Source of the DNA: Triatoma infestans
Taxonomy: Eukaryota > Arthropoda > Insecta > Hemiptera > Reduviidae
Assembly: GCA_011037195.1 (NCBI GenBank)
Contig: JAAEAF010003082.1
Span: 1-64,000, forward strand
DNA length: 64,000 nucleotides
Direction: 5' to 3'
The stretch's first letter is position 1. Each line of letters begins with the position of its first letter. A program made the position numbers and the translations under genes. Of this stretch, positions 11,870 to 23,058 are shown piece after piece. The notes below the pieces were generated by a model. The model did no database searches, was not told the DNA's origin, and saw only the letters and a program-made list of their open reading frames with translations.

Positions 11870-12200
11870 GCTAAGACTTATCTAGCCAGTCATGATCGTA
11901 AAAGGTTGCAGAAATGCATTGGTCTGAGCAAAAGTAAGCTTCGCATGATGGCTGGTTTCTACGGGAAGGCCTGAAGAAGCTGGGCCGGCCTAGAAAGAGG
12001 TAATACTTGAGATTGTATTGAGAGTTGGGGAAGACTCCCATACACTTTCTGACGGACTACAATGCTACTTACTGCTTAGGGAAGGTATAGAAGCCTGGAT
12101 ATCTACCAGCTGTAGAGGAGAATTGGATTTCTTTGGGAAATCAAACTGAAAGGAGTTAAATGTTGAATGATCTAATCATCCTGGCACTGAAAGGGAATTT
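11870..12200 (+). pseudogene. LINE ORF2 C-terminus relic (R1/Jockey-like)
   Basis: In shifting plus-strand frames: KCIGLSKSKLRMMAGFYGK, which fits the LSRxxLRxLxGLLTGH block of LINE C-termini, then GEDSHTLSDGLQCYLLL, in the place of the ET-x-H-x-L-C-x-C-P-x-L block. Cysteines are mostly lost. It ends in an A/T-rich tail near 12195. A better preserved relative lies at 62521-62865; the shared GAAGCCTGGA..CTACCAGC segment suggests the same family. Confidence 0.55.
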
Positions 12201-13008
12201 TTTTTTTTTTATCGCAATGTATTACATCTCTTAACAAAAATGTAGAAAGCTGAAGTATAACCGAAACCTGTGAATAAAAAAAAATATCTTTCGAGATATT
12301 GGTTTTCCACAGGCTGTTTTATTTGGAAGGGACGCCATGACAGATATAAGATGTTGCTCAAATGATCAATAGTTAACATGAACTTTTATAACAACAATCT
12401 AATGTTGGGAAGTTTAATGTCACAGGTATATATAGTGGGACGAACCTAAACACCCGAATTCAGCAAAATAACATTATCGAAAGAATTGAGGGAAGTTAAA
12501 GGACAAAATAACTTCTTCACTGGGAAATGTGAGAAGGTGGTGGTTTAGCGTCTTGGTCCAAGTGTTGATAAAGGCTACTGTTATGAAGATTTTGAGATCA
12601 CACGAAATAGTAATTGGTGTAAACAACTAATAAGTTAAACATGGAATAAACGTAATTAGGCATATAAATCAAATGATTTATATCCTCTCCAACTGTCGAC
12701 TGACTGCTTTTGAAAATCATATTATACGTATGTGACGGAGCACTTTGGCATCGCATCACATGAGACAGATTGGTATGGTTAAAGATGAAATAAGTTTATA
12801 AAGATCTTGTCTATCTAAGCGATAATAAAAAAAAATAAATAATACAAAAAAAAATTAAATGTAATAATACAAAGAAATTTAAAATATAATAATTTACGTG
12901 ACGATTAATTAATACAAAAAAAGAAAAAAAAAGGAAGGGTGAATAATTAATAATATTTCATATACCTAATAAGTGATAGTGAATAGTGAAATTTTCTTCT
13001 ACTTTTTT
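12201..13008. other. gene-less interval, nothing recognised
   Basis: AT-rich sequence with A-rich runs (12820-12935). A short palindrome lies at 12279-12312 (CCTGTG...CACAGG). I found no protein similarity and no structure beyond this. Confidence 0.45.
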
Positions 13009-13700
13009 TAATTTCTCTTACTCCTAGTAAGAGGAACTATTGTAATCGTGTCAAATTTTCGATATCGAATTTTCACCGGAAATATCCGTTTTTTCCTGAG
13101 TTCAAAAAATTGGTTTTTAGCAAATGGCCTGTGTGGATGTATGAGGACAGGATAGCTCAAAAACGAAAAATCGCAGAATGATATTCCGTTTGGGTATCAT
13201 CATGGGATCTGACAGTAGGCCAGCAGTCAAAATTCCTCAAACGGAAGTGCCACTTTACTGAATGGCTTTTTCACTTTTTTGCAATTTTCTCTAAAATGGA
13301 TCCAACGATTTTCTTTAAACTTCGAATATCAACTACATAGACAAAGATCTACAATTTTTATTTGAAATATTTCTCTGGAAAAATGCATTTAAGGGCACTT
13401 TTTGGGGAGGGGGTAGGTAAAAGTACTATTTCAGTTTATTACACAATGCTATCAGCTAAATAATATTAATTAGAAATTAAATATGTTGTGAAAATTCCGA
13501 GTTTAAAGAAAATCAGAAGACCGGAAGTGTTTTTTTTTTTAAAAGTATTTTTCCGTTTTCTGTTTTTTTTTTGTTTTTTTTTGCTTTCTTGCAATTTTCT
13601 CAAAAATGGCTTCGACGATTTTCTTCAAACTTGGTACAGCAACATATACAAAGATCTTTTATTTTTTAATAAAGTAGTTTTAAATTAAGTATATTATTTT
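13009..13700 (-). repeat. AT-rich ACTTCCGG repeat, minus-strand copy, truncated
   Basis: Begins at the family's right end in reverse (TCTCTTACTCCTAGTAAGAGG at 13012), followed by ATATCCGTTTT, TTTTTAGCAAATGG, CCTCAAACGGAAGTGC, ATTTGAAATATTTCTCTGG and GACCGGAAGTG (13519). Only about one and a half subunits are present; the left end is missing. The CA/TG run at the standard position has shrunk to TGTGTGG. Confidence 0.7.
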
Positions 13701-13817
13701 TGACTTTCTCGCCATATAATTTCTATTTTAGAAGTGACATATTATTTTGTATTATCTGAAAGTGCACCCACCAATTCCTGCAGGGTGCCACAGCATTCAG
13801 CTGAATTGCTACATACT

Positions 13818-14240
13818 GAGAATCTGAGAGAGAAGTACAAATAATAAAGCCCTTAAATCATGAGGCATTCCAATATATAAAATTCTATTAAGCAGCAAAG
13901 ACTTTAAGCACAGTCTTGGAAATAATAAAACTGCCCTATAACAAGAATGGGCACGGTAACCCCCTGTATGGGATAGAATGGATGAGTTAGGTGGAGAGAA
14001 TTTGGGTCTGGTTGATGAAATAAGAAGACAGGGTTAACACTGGTTAACTATGTATAATAATAATGAGCGACAGTGTCTGCCTGGACTTTATACTTATAAT
14101 GATACTGTATGTAGAGTGGAAAATGGGTAGTAATGACACGTAGTGATTGGCTGTATGGACTGTATCGAACTGTCTTGAAGTATCTCTCTGGACTGTCGTC
14201 GCTCAATATATATGTGTCTCCCACTCCGAGAGAGTGGTTA
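13818..14240 (-). mobile_element. second minus-strand LTR plus leader fragment
   Basis: Close match to 11294-11720 in the same orientation, starting at the same AATCTGAGAGAGAAGTAC phrase. It breaks off at CCGAGAGAGTGGTT near 14237, about 40 bp before the equivalent end of the other copy. Differences include a duplicated GGACTGTAT near 14155. The pair are direct repeats about 2.5 kb apart but enclose a LINE relic and an AT-rich repeat, not a retrotransposon body. Confidence 0.55.
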
Positions 14241-14331
14241 TATAAGTATAAAAGTATATAATATAAATGTAAATAGATTTTTTTTTGTAGCAATTAATGG
14301 CAAAATAAATAAATAAACATTGTTTTTTACG

Positions 14332-14470
14332 GATGCAGACTATTACTTGTAGTACACTACAAAAATGGTAAACGGGCAGCAGTAGTCAGTCCTCTCTCAA
14401 TTAAATGATCATTTCAATTACGTTTCGGCCTAGGTCTAGCCATCATCACATTCAAAATGAGTAGATCCTT
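14332..14470 (-). mobile_element. Penelope-like fragment with a hammerhead-type motif
   Basis: On the minus strand, 14448 down to 14412 reads GUGAUGA, then a stem of GGCUAG..CUAGGCC type, then GAAAC GUA. That is the order of a type I hammerhead core (CUGAUGA, stem II, GAAA, stem III, UH) with the first C replaced by G. Stem I can form three base pairs (AAU/AUU) and stem III is only ACGU, which could pair only between two copies. Such minimal hammerheads are known in Penelope-like retroelements. No reverse transcriptase is present; boundaries are estimates. Confidence 0.45.
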
Positions 14471-14935
14471 AACAAATCATAGTTCTAGGTAACACTCTAT
14501 AATAAATATATTTTTAATATTTAATCTAAATATTTTTTTTTTGATCTTATGATTAATCATATAACAATTGATATAATAATGCTTTCAGTATATACATTCA
14601 ATCCAGCAATAAGTGTCCAAATTATGATCAATATTTTCATGGAAATTGCTACAAAAGCAATTTTCACAAGAAAGATCTATCTAGAGAAAATTACTGGGGG
14701 TTACACAATAAAAGCATTTTTTTTTACTAAGTCGGAAATTTCAAAGAAAATATGGAAAAAGCATAAATATATATAAACACACTAAATAATAAAAATTGTT
14801 GATCCTTATAAAAATGATGGTTCCACAAAAAAAGAAAAAAAAGAAAAAAGAAACCACTTATAATAGAATCTGTTAGTGATATTCACACGACTGACAAACA
14901 TTCATACGACTCTTTCTCTTACTGTAATTTAACAT
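14471..14935. other. gene-less interval, nothing recognised
   Basis: AT-rich. The plus-strand ORF 14549-14776 (75 aa) shows no motif I can name. A purine-rich AAAGAAAAAAAAG stretch lies at 14826-14852. Confidence 0.4.
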
Positions 14936-15995
14936 GGGTGTTATTGATAAAATTTTTCTTACTCATGATATAAATATGTAAATTCCGGTAAAAATTCAAT
15001 TTAGTAAATTTGACAGGATTACATTATCTCCGCTGGCAGCAAGCAGTAACACAACTTTCTCTTACTCCAGTTTTCAAAATTATAATTGACAAATTTTATA
15101 CTTTGTGTACCAAATTTAATGAAATTCGTCGAAAACTGAAAAAAACTGTCCAGTCAAAGCGCACTTCCGGTTTACTAATTTTCTTGAAACTCGAAACTTT
15201 GGCCATATATTTCTTTGTAATTAATTTTGTTTGGATGATAGAATTGTATAATCAATTATGATAGCACTTTAAAGATAACATAACCCTACCCCTCCTCAAA
15301 AAGTGCTCTTAAATGAATTTTCCCAGAGAAATGTTTCAATAAAAGTTGTAGATCTTGTATGTTTAGTTTATATACGAAAGTTTCAAGGAAATCGTCGGGA
15401 TATTTTTGAGAAAATCGCGAAAAGTGAAAAAAATCATTTAGTAAAGTGGTAATGTAAAAAGCACTTCCGGTTATCCGATTTTTTGAAACTCGGAATTTCA
15501 ACAACATATTCAATTCTAATTAACATTATTTAGATGATAGAATTGTTTGATAAACTGAAATAGCACTTTAGATGAAAACCTAACCCCGCCCTTCCCCCAT
15601 AACGGCCCGTAAATGAATTTTCCCAGAGAAACATTTCAAATAAAAGTTGTAGGACTTTGTATGTCTAGTTCATCTAAGAAGTTTTAAAAAAATCGTCGGA
15701 GCCATTTTTGAAAAAAAACGCAAAAAAGTAAAAAAACCAACAAGTAATGTGGTAATTCCGGTTGAGGACTTTGACAGATGACCCACTGTCAGATCCCATG
15801 GTGGTACCTAAACGGAATATCAAGTTTCGTTTTCTAAGGTTTTTTTTTTGAGCTATGCTGTTCACATACACACAGACCATTTGCTAAAAACCACTTTTTG
15901 GACTCAGGAGACCCAAAACGGATCTTTCCGGTGAAAACTCGTTATCGAAAATTTGACACGATTGCAATACTTCCTCTTACTAAGAGTAAGAGAAA
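14936..15995 (+). repeat. AT-rich ACTTCCGG repeat: tail of one copy joined to a near full copy
   Basis: 14984-15040 resembles the right end of a copy (ATTCCGG, AAATTTGACAGGATTACA), immediately followed by the left end of the next (ACAACTTTCTCTTACTCCAG at 15050), so two units are head to tail. The full copy has CACTTCCGG at 15163 and 15465 and a diverged AATTCCGG at 15757, then GAGCTATGCTGTTC with a short CA run, and ends ACTAAGAGTAAGAGAAAGT at 15994. An A20-type homopolymer follows. Confidence 0.7.
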
Positions 15996-16677
15996 GTAAA
16001 AAAAAAAAAAAAAAAACAAAAAAAAAACTAATAGTTATTCTAGTAAAGTTTTGGAAACTTGAGCTGTGAATGACAACATTCGAAGACATAATTAGGTTGG
16101 TTCAACCATTATAATTGCTATATGTTTTCAACAGAACAACAATAAGTTCTGAATTATCTGTTATTAATAGTCCTAAACTTCTCTCTCTGAAAATGGGCGT
16201 GAAATAATATAGTTATTATCTCTACAGCGCCGAAGGCGTGGGCTCTCATCGCCTCAGTGGGTGCAAAAGACCACAAAACAACAACAGATAACAATTTCCG
16301 TATGCCACAAAATGCAATTATTATGAGAAAATGAATATTTATTAATATTCGTTCTAGTAGTGCCCACATTAATTATTATTAAGAATGATTCAATTATTTA
16401 CAAAAATAATAATAATAATAATGACGCTGATCTAAACATATGGATTTAACGGAAATGCTTACATTTTATATTCAGGATAGAAAAAAAAAAATAAATAAAT
16501 AAAAATTGGACCACATGTGTTTATTTAATTTATATATTCATAATTAATAGCATATGGTTTTATGCTGACTGTGTCGTCATTAAAATTTAAAAAAAAAGAA
16601 GAACTTTTCATTAAACAGCTGCGAATTATTAAAGAAGAAACATGGTATTTGTTAAATATTTAGAAACAATTTTATAT
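15996..16677. other. gene-less interval, nothing recognised
   Basis: AT-rich with an AAT run at about 16408-16422. No protein or RNA gene recognised. The minus-strand ORF 16154-16369 has no family resemblance. Confidence 0.4.
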
Positions 16678-16799
16678 ATTATCAAAACCTGCTTCACCAG
16701 GACTTCTATTTATTAGATATTCGATCAAGATAGAATTGATAATTTTGTCATATTGTATTTATAAACGTTTGCAGGGTTGCTTTTTTTATTTTATATTTT
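16678..16799. repeat. left arm of a perfect 122-bp inverted repeat
   Basis: This arm is the exact reverse complement of 17159-17280. The left arm is single-copy flanking sequence that ends exactly where the AT-rich repeat's inverted end begins. The right arm sits inside that repeat copy, in the place where other copies have the AAATAAAAG(T/C)TGTAG phrase. The spacer is 359 bp. Confidence 0.85.
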
Positions 16800-17900
16800 C
16801 TCTTACTCTTAGTAAGAAAGAGGAAGGATTGTAATCGCGCCAAATTTTCGATATCGAGTTTTCACCGGAAATATCCGTTTTGAGGACGCTTGAGTAAAAA
16901 AAAATGGTTTTTAGATAAGGGTATGTGTGTGTGTGTGTGTGTGTGTGTATGTGAACAGCATAGCTCAAAAGCGAAGAATCGTACCAAGTTCAAACTTGAT
17001 ATTTCGTTTAGATTGCACCATGGGGACCATCAGTGGGTCATCTGTCAAAATTCCTCAACCGGAAGTACTACTTTACTAGCTGTTTTTATTTTTTTTACTT
17101 TTTTGCGATTTTCACAAAAATGACTCCGACAATTTTCTTGAAACATATTATATCATCCAAAATATAAAATAAAAAAAGCAACCCTGCAAACGTTTATAAA
17201 TACAATATGACAAAATTATCAATTCTATCTTGATCGAATATCTAATAAATAGAAGTCCTGGTGAAGCAGGTTTTGATAATTATAAAATTCACTTAAGGGC
17301 AGTTTTTGGGGATGGATCGGGTTTAGTTTTTCCATTAAAGTACTATTTCACTTTGCTACACAATACTGTGATCCAAATAATATTAATTAGAATTAAATAT
17401 GTTGTTGAAATTCCGAGTTTGAAAAAATCGGATGACCGGAAATGCGTTATTACTAAATTATATTTTTCAGTTTTCTGATATTTTCTCGAAAACGGCTCCA
17501 ATGATTTTCTTTAAAGTAGGAATGTGTACTATACATATAAAGAGCTACAACTTATAATTGAAACATTTCTCCTGATGATGTTATTTAAGGGGGCTTTTGG
17601 GGGAGGGATGGGATTGTGTTTTTCTCTAAAGTGCTATCAGAGTTGATTACACAATTCTATCATCCAAACAAAATTAAATAGATAAATAGATATAAATAGA
17701 ATAAATAGATGGCCCAAATTCCGAGTTTCAAGAAAATTAGTAAACTGGAAGGGCGCTTTTACTGAACAGTTTTTCAGTTTTCGATGAATTTTGATGAACT
17801 CCGACAAATTTCATTAAATGTGGTACACTAACTATAAAATTTGTCAATTTCAATTTTGAAAACTGAAATAAGAGGTGAGAGTGTGAGATTTTTTTACATC
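16797..17900 (-). repeat. AT-rich ACTTCCGG repeat, minus-strand copy with internal replacement
   Basis: Reverse-orientation copy: right end first (TCTCTTACTCTTAGTAAG at 16799), TTTTCACCGGAAATATCCG, a pure TG run of about 26 bp at 16922-16948, AACCGGAAGTAC at 17059, GACCGGAAATGC at 17434, and the left-end phrase near 17870. Positions 17159-17280 are replaced by an inverted copy of the flank (see the inverted repeat). A small expansion of AAATAGATA units lies at 17672-17710. Confidence 0.75.
17159..17280. repeat. right arm of the perfect 122-bp inverted repeat
   Basis: Exact reverse complement of 16678-16799. It interrupts the repeat copy between CTCCGACAATTTTCTTGAAAC and AAAATTCACTTAAGGGC, replacing about 50 bp of normal repeat sequence, as would follow from a template switch in which the polymerase copied nearby flanking DNA in reverse. 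Confidence 0.85.
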
Positions 17901-17994
17901 GTTATTACTATTTAAGAATTACAATACAATATATAATTTGATCTAATTCCAAAATAAATATTCCAAAATCTGAGTCTCAGTTTAAGGATCTTTT

Positions 17995-18232
17995 AATTGC
18001 GTGAAGTAAGAAAAAGTTGAATCCGAGTAATATAAATTACTCAAATAAGAATACAATCGACTGGGTATGCTGGCGTAAAGTTGGGTAGACAACTGCTTAT
18101 TGGAGGAACAGTACCGTTTAGCTTATCCTCTACTACTCTCTTCAACACTATCCCTTCAGTATAATTATAAAACTATCTGTATAATATTAAAAAAATCTGG
18201 TGTGAAACACTCACACAACTTTCTCTTACTCC
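17995..18232 (+). repeat. 238-bp segment identical to 9293-9530
   Basis: Perfect copy of the leader in front of the AT-rich repeat at 9.5 kb, and it stands in front of an AT-rich repeat here too. Upstream flanks are unrelated (GAGTCTCAGTTTAAGGATC here). The pair is spaced 8.70 kb. Confidence 0.8.
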
Positions 18233-19027
18233 AGTTCTCAAAATTATAATTGACAAATGTTATAGTTAGTATATACCAAATTTAATGAAATTCGTCGAAA
18301 CCTGAAAAAAACTGTTCAGTAAAAGCGCACTTCCGGCTTACTAATTTTCTTGAAACTTGGAATCTGGTCATCTATTTATTTCTAATTAATTTTGTTTGGA
18401 TGATAGAATTGTATAATTACTATGGAGAGCACTTTGAGAAAACATAACCCACCCCTCCCTAAAAGTGCCCTTAAATGAATTTTCCTAGAGAAAATGTTTT
18501 AAATAAAAGTTGTAGATCTTTGTATATGTAGTTTATATAGTAAGTTTCAAGCCATTTTTGAGAAAATCGCGAAAAAGTGAAAACAATCATTCAGTAAAGT
18601 ATTAAAATAAACGCACTTCCGGTGATCCGATTTATTTCAAACTCGAAATTTCAACCACATATTTAATTCTAATTAACATTATTTAGATGACAGAATTGTT
18701 TAATCACTTTAGATGAAAACCTAACCCCATCCCTCCCCAGAAGTGCCATTAAATGAATTTTTCCGGAGAAATGTTTCAAATAAAAAGTTGTAGCTCTTGT
18801 ATGTGTAGTTGATAACCAAGTTCGAAAAAAAATCGTCAGGCCCAGCTTGTGAGAAAATCGCAAAAACAAAAAAACCCCATCTAGTACAGAAGTATTCAGG
18901 TTGAAGCAATTTTGACAGATAACGCACCGTCAGTTCTCATGGTAATACGTAAACTTAATATCAAGTTTCAACTCTATATGGTTTTCCGTTTTTGAGCTAT
19001 GCTGTTCACATACATACATACACACAC

Positions 19028-19061
<34 letters not shown>

Positions 19062-19196
19062 CACACAGAGGACTATTTGCTAAAAACCACTTTTTTGGAC
19101 CCAGGGGACCTCAAACGGATATTTCCGGTGAAAACTCGATATCGAAAATTTGGCACGATTACAATACTTCCTCTTACTAGGAGTAAGAGAAAGTAA
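18209..19196 (+). repeat. AT-rich ACTTCCGG repeat, near full-length copy
   Basis: Left end GTGAAACACTCACACAACTTTC then TCTTACTCC; CACTTCCGG at 18328 and 18616; the third motif is diverged (GTATTCAGGTTG near 18891). It has GAGCTATGCTGTTC followed by an imperfect CA run of about 45 bp (19010-19065) and ends ACTAGGAGTAAGAGAAAGT at 19195. Sister copy of 9508-10462 by the shared leader. Confidence 0.75.
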
Positions 19197-19199
19197 AAA

Positions 19200-20740
19200 A
19201 AAAAAAAAGACTGCCGAAGAAAGAAAAAATGTAATCTTTCAAAGTAGGAGGAAATTATATATTGGATTAATATAACTGTTTAAGAAGTGAAATAAGTGAA
19301 GTATCCTCGTTTTTCCGCAACGTAATCAAGCTCAGTACTTTCACATTAAGTCCTAGTCATTGTGAATTATTAAAGAGAGATAAGCGGCAAAGTGACGTAC
19401 ACTTTGGTAACTTAAGTAAATAGTTGACCAAGACTTATACAGTTTTAGACTTATTAACTTAAGGCTAAGTAGCATACAGCTTTGGAATAAATGGTGGTTG
19501 AGTTTTGAAGTTGCTATTAGTGATGACGTGGTGGGTGGGATGGCAAGAGGCAGGAATAGTAAAGCTTAGCTTTAGAGCCCTTAGTCACAACTATCCCAGC
19601 GCTTTCAGCTAAACACCACCCCCCAACAGCCATTAACACAAAGCACACTGTTTTAGCCTTACTGGCGGAGTCACTCCCCAGTAGTTCTGCATATAACCAC
19701 CAAGTGTACACTCGGCTCATGTTTCTCTGCATTATCCTCTCCACCTTCAATGTACATTTTGGCCCCCTTTTAACTCGTTTAATTCCCATTCACATGCACC
19801 AGTGTGTTCATGCCAAGGTAATAATATAGTTTTGTCTTAATCCCCATATTAAAATGTATCGACCAGTTCTGTGTCTTAATATACTGATTATATTTTATCT
19901 ATTAAAATCAGTCATAAACTCATAATATATATAATAAAGTAAGAAAGTAGTATGTGGAGATTTCAGCTATTTTGGGTATTGTTTGGAAAATGGACGTCAC
20001 CTGTTTTTTTGGTGGACTTCTCTATATTTCAATACCAGTACACAAATAAACTAACAGTTACAGTACAGAGAATGAAACACAGTAATGTCCAGCATTATTT
20101 GTTCGAATAAGTCCCTTCACCACATAAAAATCACACAGATATGAATCCAGAAGAGCCCTTGATGCCCCACATACTACCTCGTTTCTTCGTTTTGCAGACA
20201 AATAGAAAGATTTAAGAGCAAAGGTCAAATATTGTGATACGAAAGTAAACAACAAAAGTAATGTAAACAACAAATAACTAGCAAAACACTGTCAAATGTC
20301 AAAGAAGATATAAGATACGTCCGCTTTCTGAATAAGACCCATTATATTAATGTAAGAGAGTTTAATTTACGAAGTGGGAGATACCTAGCCGAAACCATAC
20401 CTTCCCACCTCCTCTCTCATTTATAAAAAAACAAAAAAAAAACGCGACGGCGACGACTCCACTATCGCATCACCCTCGATATTCCAGACACCCTTTAAAC
20501 TCTAAACCTAAACACACACACACACACACACCATAAACCATTCATACCAATAAATACTTTCGCACACATTTGCTAAAAACGTATTTACAATACCTAACTA
20601 ATTCACACTAATAAATATTCCCATTCTAATGAATACTTTCATACGTCAAAGCTCTATCTCAATCAAGCCAATAACGAATAAGACCTATGACATTTTTTTA
20701 TATATATATACGTATATTATGTAATTATTAAATTGTTGTA
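19200..20740. other. gene-less interval, nothing recognised
   Basis: Contains a CA run at 20511-20531, a GC-richer patch at 20435-20480 (ACGCGACGGCGACGAC), and a 90-aa minus ORF at 19517-19789 with no motif I can name. No retroelement phrase recognised. Confidence 0.4.
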
Positions 20741-20744
20741 ATAG

Positions 20745-20800
20745 GTTACCTGATGATGCTTCAATAAAGCTCAACAACTTTAAACTGACTTCATTTAATT
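20745..20800 (+). other. possible decayed hammerhead-type motif
   Basis: CUGAUGA at 20750-20756 is followed by a good stem II (GCUU, loop CAAUA, AAGC, 20758-20770), but the following GAAA is replaced by UCAA. The region after it (AACTTTAAACTGACTTC) resembles what follows such motifs in Penelope-like elements. A six- to seven-base core plus one stem is weak evidence. Confidence 0.25.
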
Positions 20801-21725
20801 ACTCACTGGCCAGAAAACATCTTATTACAATCGCATTGTAAACACTAGGTCGAAATATCTGAAAATCTTCTTATTAATCAATATTAAACTGTACAGTTCA
20901 GAAGTAAATACAATGTAAGTCCATTTAAATACATCAGAGAAAGAACCCCAAATACTAAGCAAGTAATCAAGTGGCTTGAAAAATTCTCTTTTCTATCATT
21001 TATCAGAAAATCTGGTGTGAAACACTCAAACAACTTTCTCATGTTGCAGTTTAAACAGATTTAACTGACAAATTTTGTACAAACATAATTTTTACTACAT
21101 ATTTGTAGATTTTCAATTTTATATCAATTGAAGAATCTAAACTTGAATCTAAATATGACTTTTTTGAAGAAACCATATCCCCAAACTTCATTAAATGAAC
21201 TTTCTGGGGAAAAAGATCCCCATAAAAGCGATAGGCCCAGTGTATTCATAGTTAGTGTAATAAATTTAATGAAATACGTCGGTGTACGTGGATAAATTTG
21301 TAGAAAACTTGAATAACTTCAGTGAAACTGCATTTGCGGTCAACTGATTTTCTTCAGACATATTTTTTTGACCACATCTTTAATTCTAATTAATATTATT
21401 TAGATGATAGAATTGTATAATAAACTAAAATAACATTTTAGAGGAAAACGTAACATTGTTACATGTTTTTCCCTCTTTATAATTCAGCTTAAATGAATTT
21501 TTTGCGAAAAATGTTTCAAATAAAAGCTGTAGCACTTTAAATGTGTAAACGATTATATTAAGTTTGAAGAAAATTGTTAAAGCCATTTTCGAGAAAATCT
21601 CAGCAAAGTGAAAAAAACTGTTCGTTAGAAACGCACTTCCGGTCAACCGATTTTTCTCAAACTTGAAATATTAGCAGCAATATATTTAATTCTATTTAAT
21701 ATTATTTAGATGATATACGAGTATA

Positions 21726-23058
21726 CGAGGTGTGTTCAAAAAGTAACGGGAATTTTGAAGTTTCGCGGGTTATATTTGTCCGATTGGTACGATTTTTCTT
21801 CTTTGTTGTGTTGAGTAAATATGTCTTAAAATGTATCAATACATTTTGAGCTATATTGGATGTTTAGTCTCTTGGCAACTGTTAAAAGGATAACACGTGT
21901 TTTGTTACAGTCGGCGATTTTTCATTTGTATAAATCATGGAACAGAGAATTTGCATTAAATTTTGCTATTAAAATGAAATAAAGTGCAACAAAGTTTTAG
22001 AAATGTTAAATATTGCTTCTGGTGAATCTGCTATGAGTAAAACAAGGGTTTACGAATGGTATAAACGTTTTCAAGATGGCCATGAAGGCGTTGAAGATGA
22101 CGAGCGTACGGGTCGTCATAGCACATCAACAACCGATGAAAACGTGGAAAAAAATGAAAGAAATGATTATGAACGATCGCCGAATCACAATTAGACAAGT
22201 TGCTGAAGATGTTGGCATATCAACAGGTTCATACCATGCAAATTTTTCATCTGTTTTGGATATGAAACGTGTTGCAGCAAAATTTGTTCCAAAAGTGTTG
22301 AATTTCGAACAAAAACAGCGGTGAATAGAAGTTGCTTAGGAATCGCTAAATCAAGTCAACAACGATGCAAAACTATTGAAGCGTGTCATAACAGGTGATG
22401 AAACATGGGTTTATAGTTATGATATCGAAACTAAGGCTCAATCGTCCCATTGGAGGCATTCCGGATCGCCAAGACCGAAAAAAGCTCGACAAGTTCGGTC
22501 AAATGTGAACATTATGCTCACTGTGTACTTCCATTTTAATGGCATAGTGCACCATGAGTTATTGCCACAAGGTCAAACGATCAATAAGCAATACTACTTG
22601 CAAGTTCAACACCGTTTGCGCGAAGCAGTCCGGAGAAAACGCCCGGATTTGTGGCAAACAATTCATGGCTTTTGCATCACGATAATGCACCTGCTCAACA
22701 CATCGTTGCTTGTTCGTGAATTTTTGGCAAAAAACAACACTATAATGATGCCCCAGCCTCCATATTCGCCAGACATGACCCCATGTGACTTTTTTTGTTC
22801 CCAAAAATAAAAAGAATCTTGAAGGACTGTCGTTTTTCAAGCATAGATGAGATTAAAAGTGCATCGCTGAAAGAGCTCAAAGCTATCCCAAAGATCGAGT
22901 TCCAGAAGTGGTTTGGGGATTGGAAGAAGCGCTGGCATAAGTGTATATATAATAATCTAATGGGGACTATTTTGAAGGGGATAACATTGACGTAGACGAA
23001 TAAATGAAATTCTTTCCAAAAAAATGAAAATTTCCGTCATTTTTTTGAACACACCTCG
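21726..23058 (+). mobile_element. mariner-family DNA transposon, 1333 bp, defective
   Basis: Terminal inverted repeats start CGAGGTGTGTTCAAAAA at 21726 and mirror GAACACACCTCG at 23058, with TA target duplications at 21724-21725 and 23059-23060. Length fits full-size mariners (about 1.3 kb). The TIRs differ at several inner positions (AGTAACGGGAA against a 3' end of AAATTTCCGTCA). It interrupts an AT-rich repeat copy, so it is younger than that copy. Confidence 0.92.
21995..22995 (+). pseudogene. mariner transposase, broken
   Basis: Cut-and-paste transposase of the mariner family (DD34D). Visible parts in order: N-terminal helix-turn-helix with KTRVYEWYKRFQDG and DDERTGR (22003-22120); second HTH with IRQVAEDVGISTGS (22190-22235); the first catalytic Asp in VITGDETWVYSYD (22382-22420); PRPKKAR; the second Asp in HHDNAPAQH (22676-22700); and the third in PYSPDMTPCDFF (22761-22794), then FPKIKRIL. 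Damage: a frameshift near 22145, stops at 22322 and 22339, frameshifts near 22660 and 22690, and a T8-to-T7 loss at 22789-22797 just after the third Asp. No functional protein can be made. Confidence 0.9.

Noticed and set aside
11294..14240. Complete LTR retrotransposon bounded by the two LTR-like copies
   Set aside because: The interval holds a LINE end and an AT-rich repeat and no gag, protease, integrase or RT of an LTR element.
17572..17600. CTGATGATG phrase as a hammerhead core
   Set aside because: It lies in the AT-rich repeat where other copies read CTCTGGGAAAATTC; no GAAA or stem II follows.
18992..19196. Overlapping ORFs with long His-Thr runs (also 16786-16968, 30319-30586)
   Set aside because: They translate the CA microsatellite of the AT-rich repeat in different frames; no protein is supported.
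9508..19196. CRISPR-like array from regularly spaced repeat phrases
   Set aside because: Units are about 300 bp and lack constant-length spacers; this is a eukaryotic dispersed repeat.
19517..19789. 90-aa minus ORF
   Set aside because: No domain or retroelement motif; a moderate GC patch alone is not enough to call a gene.
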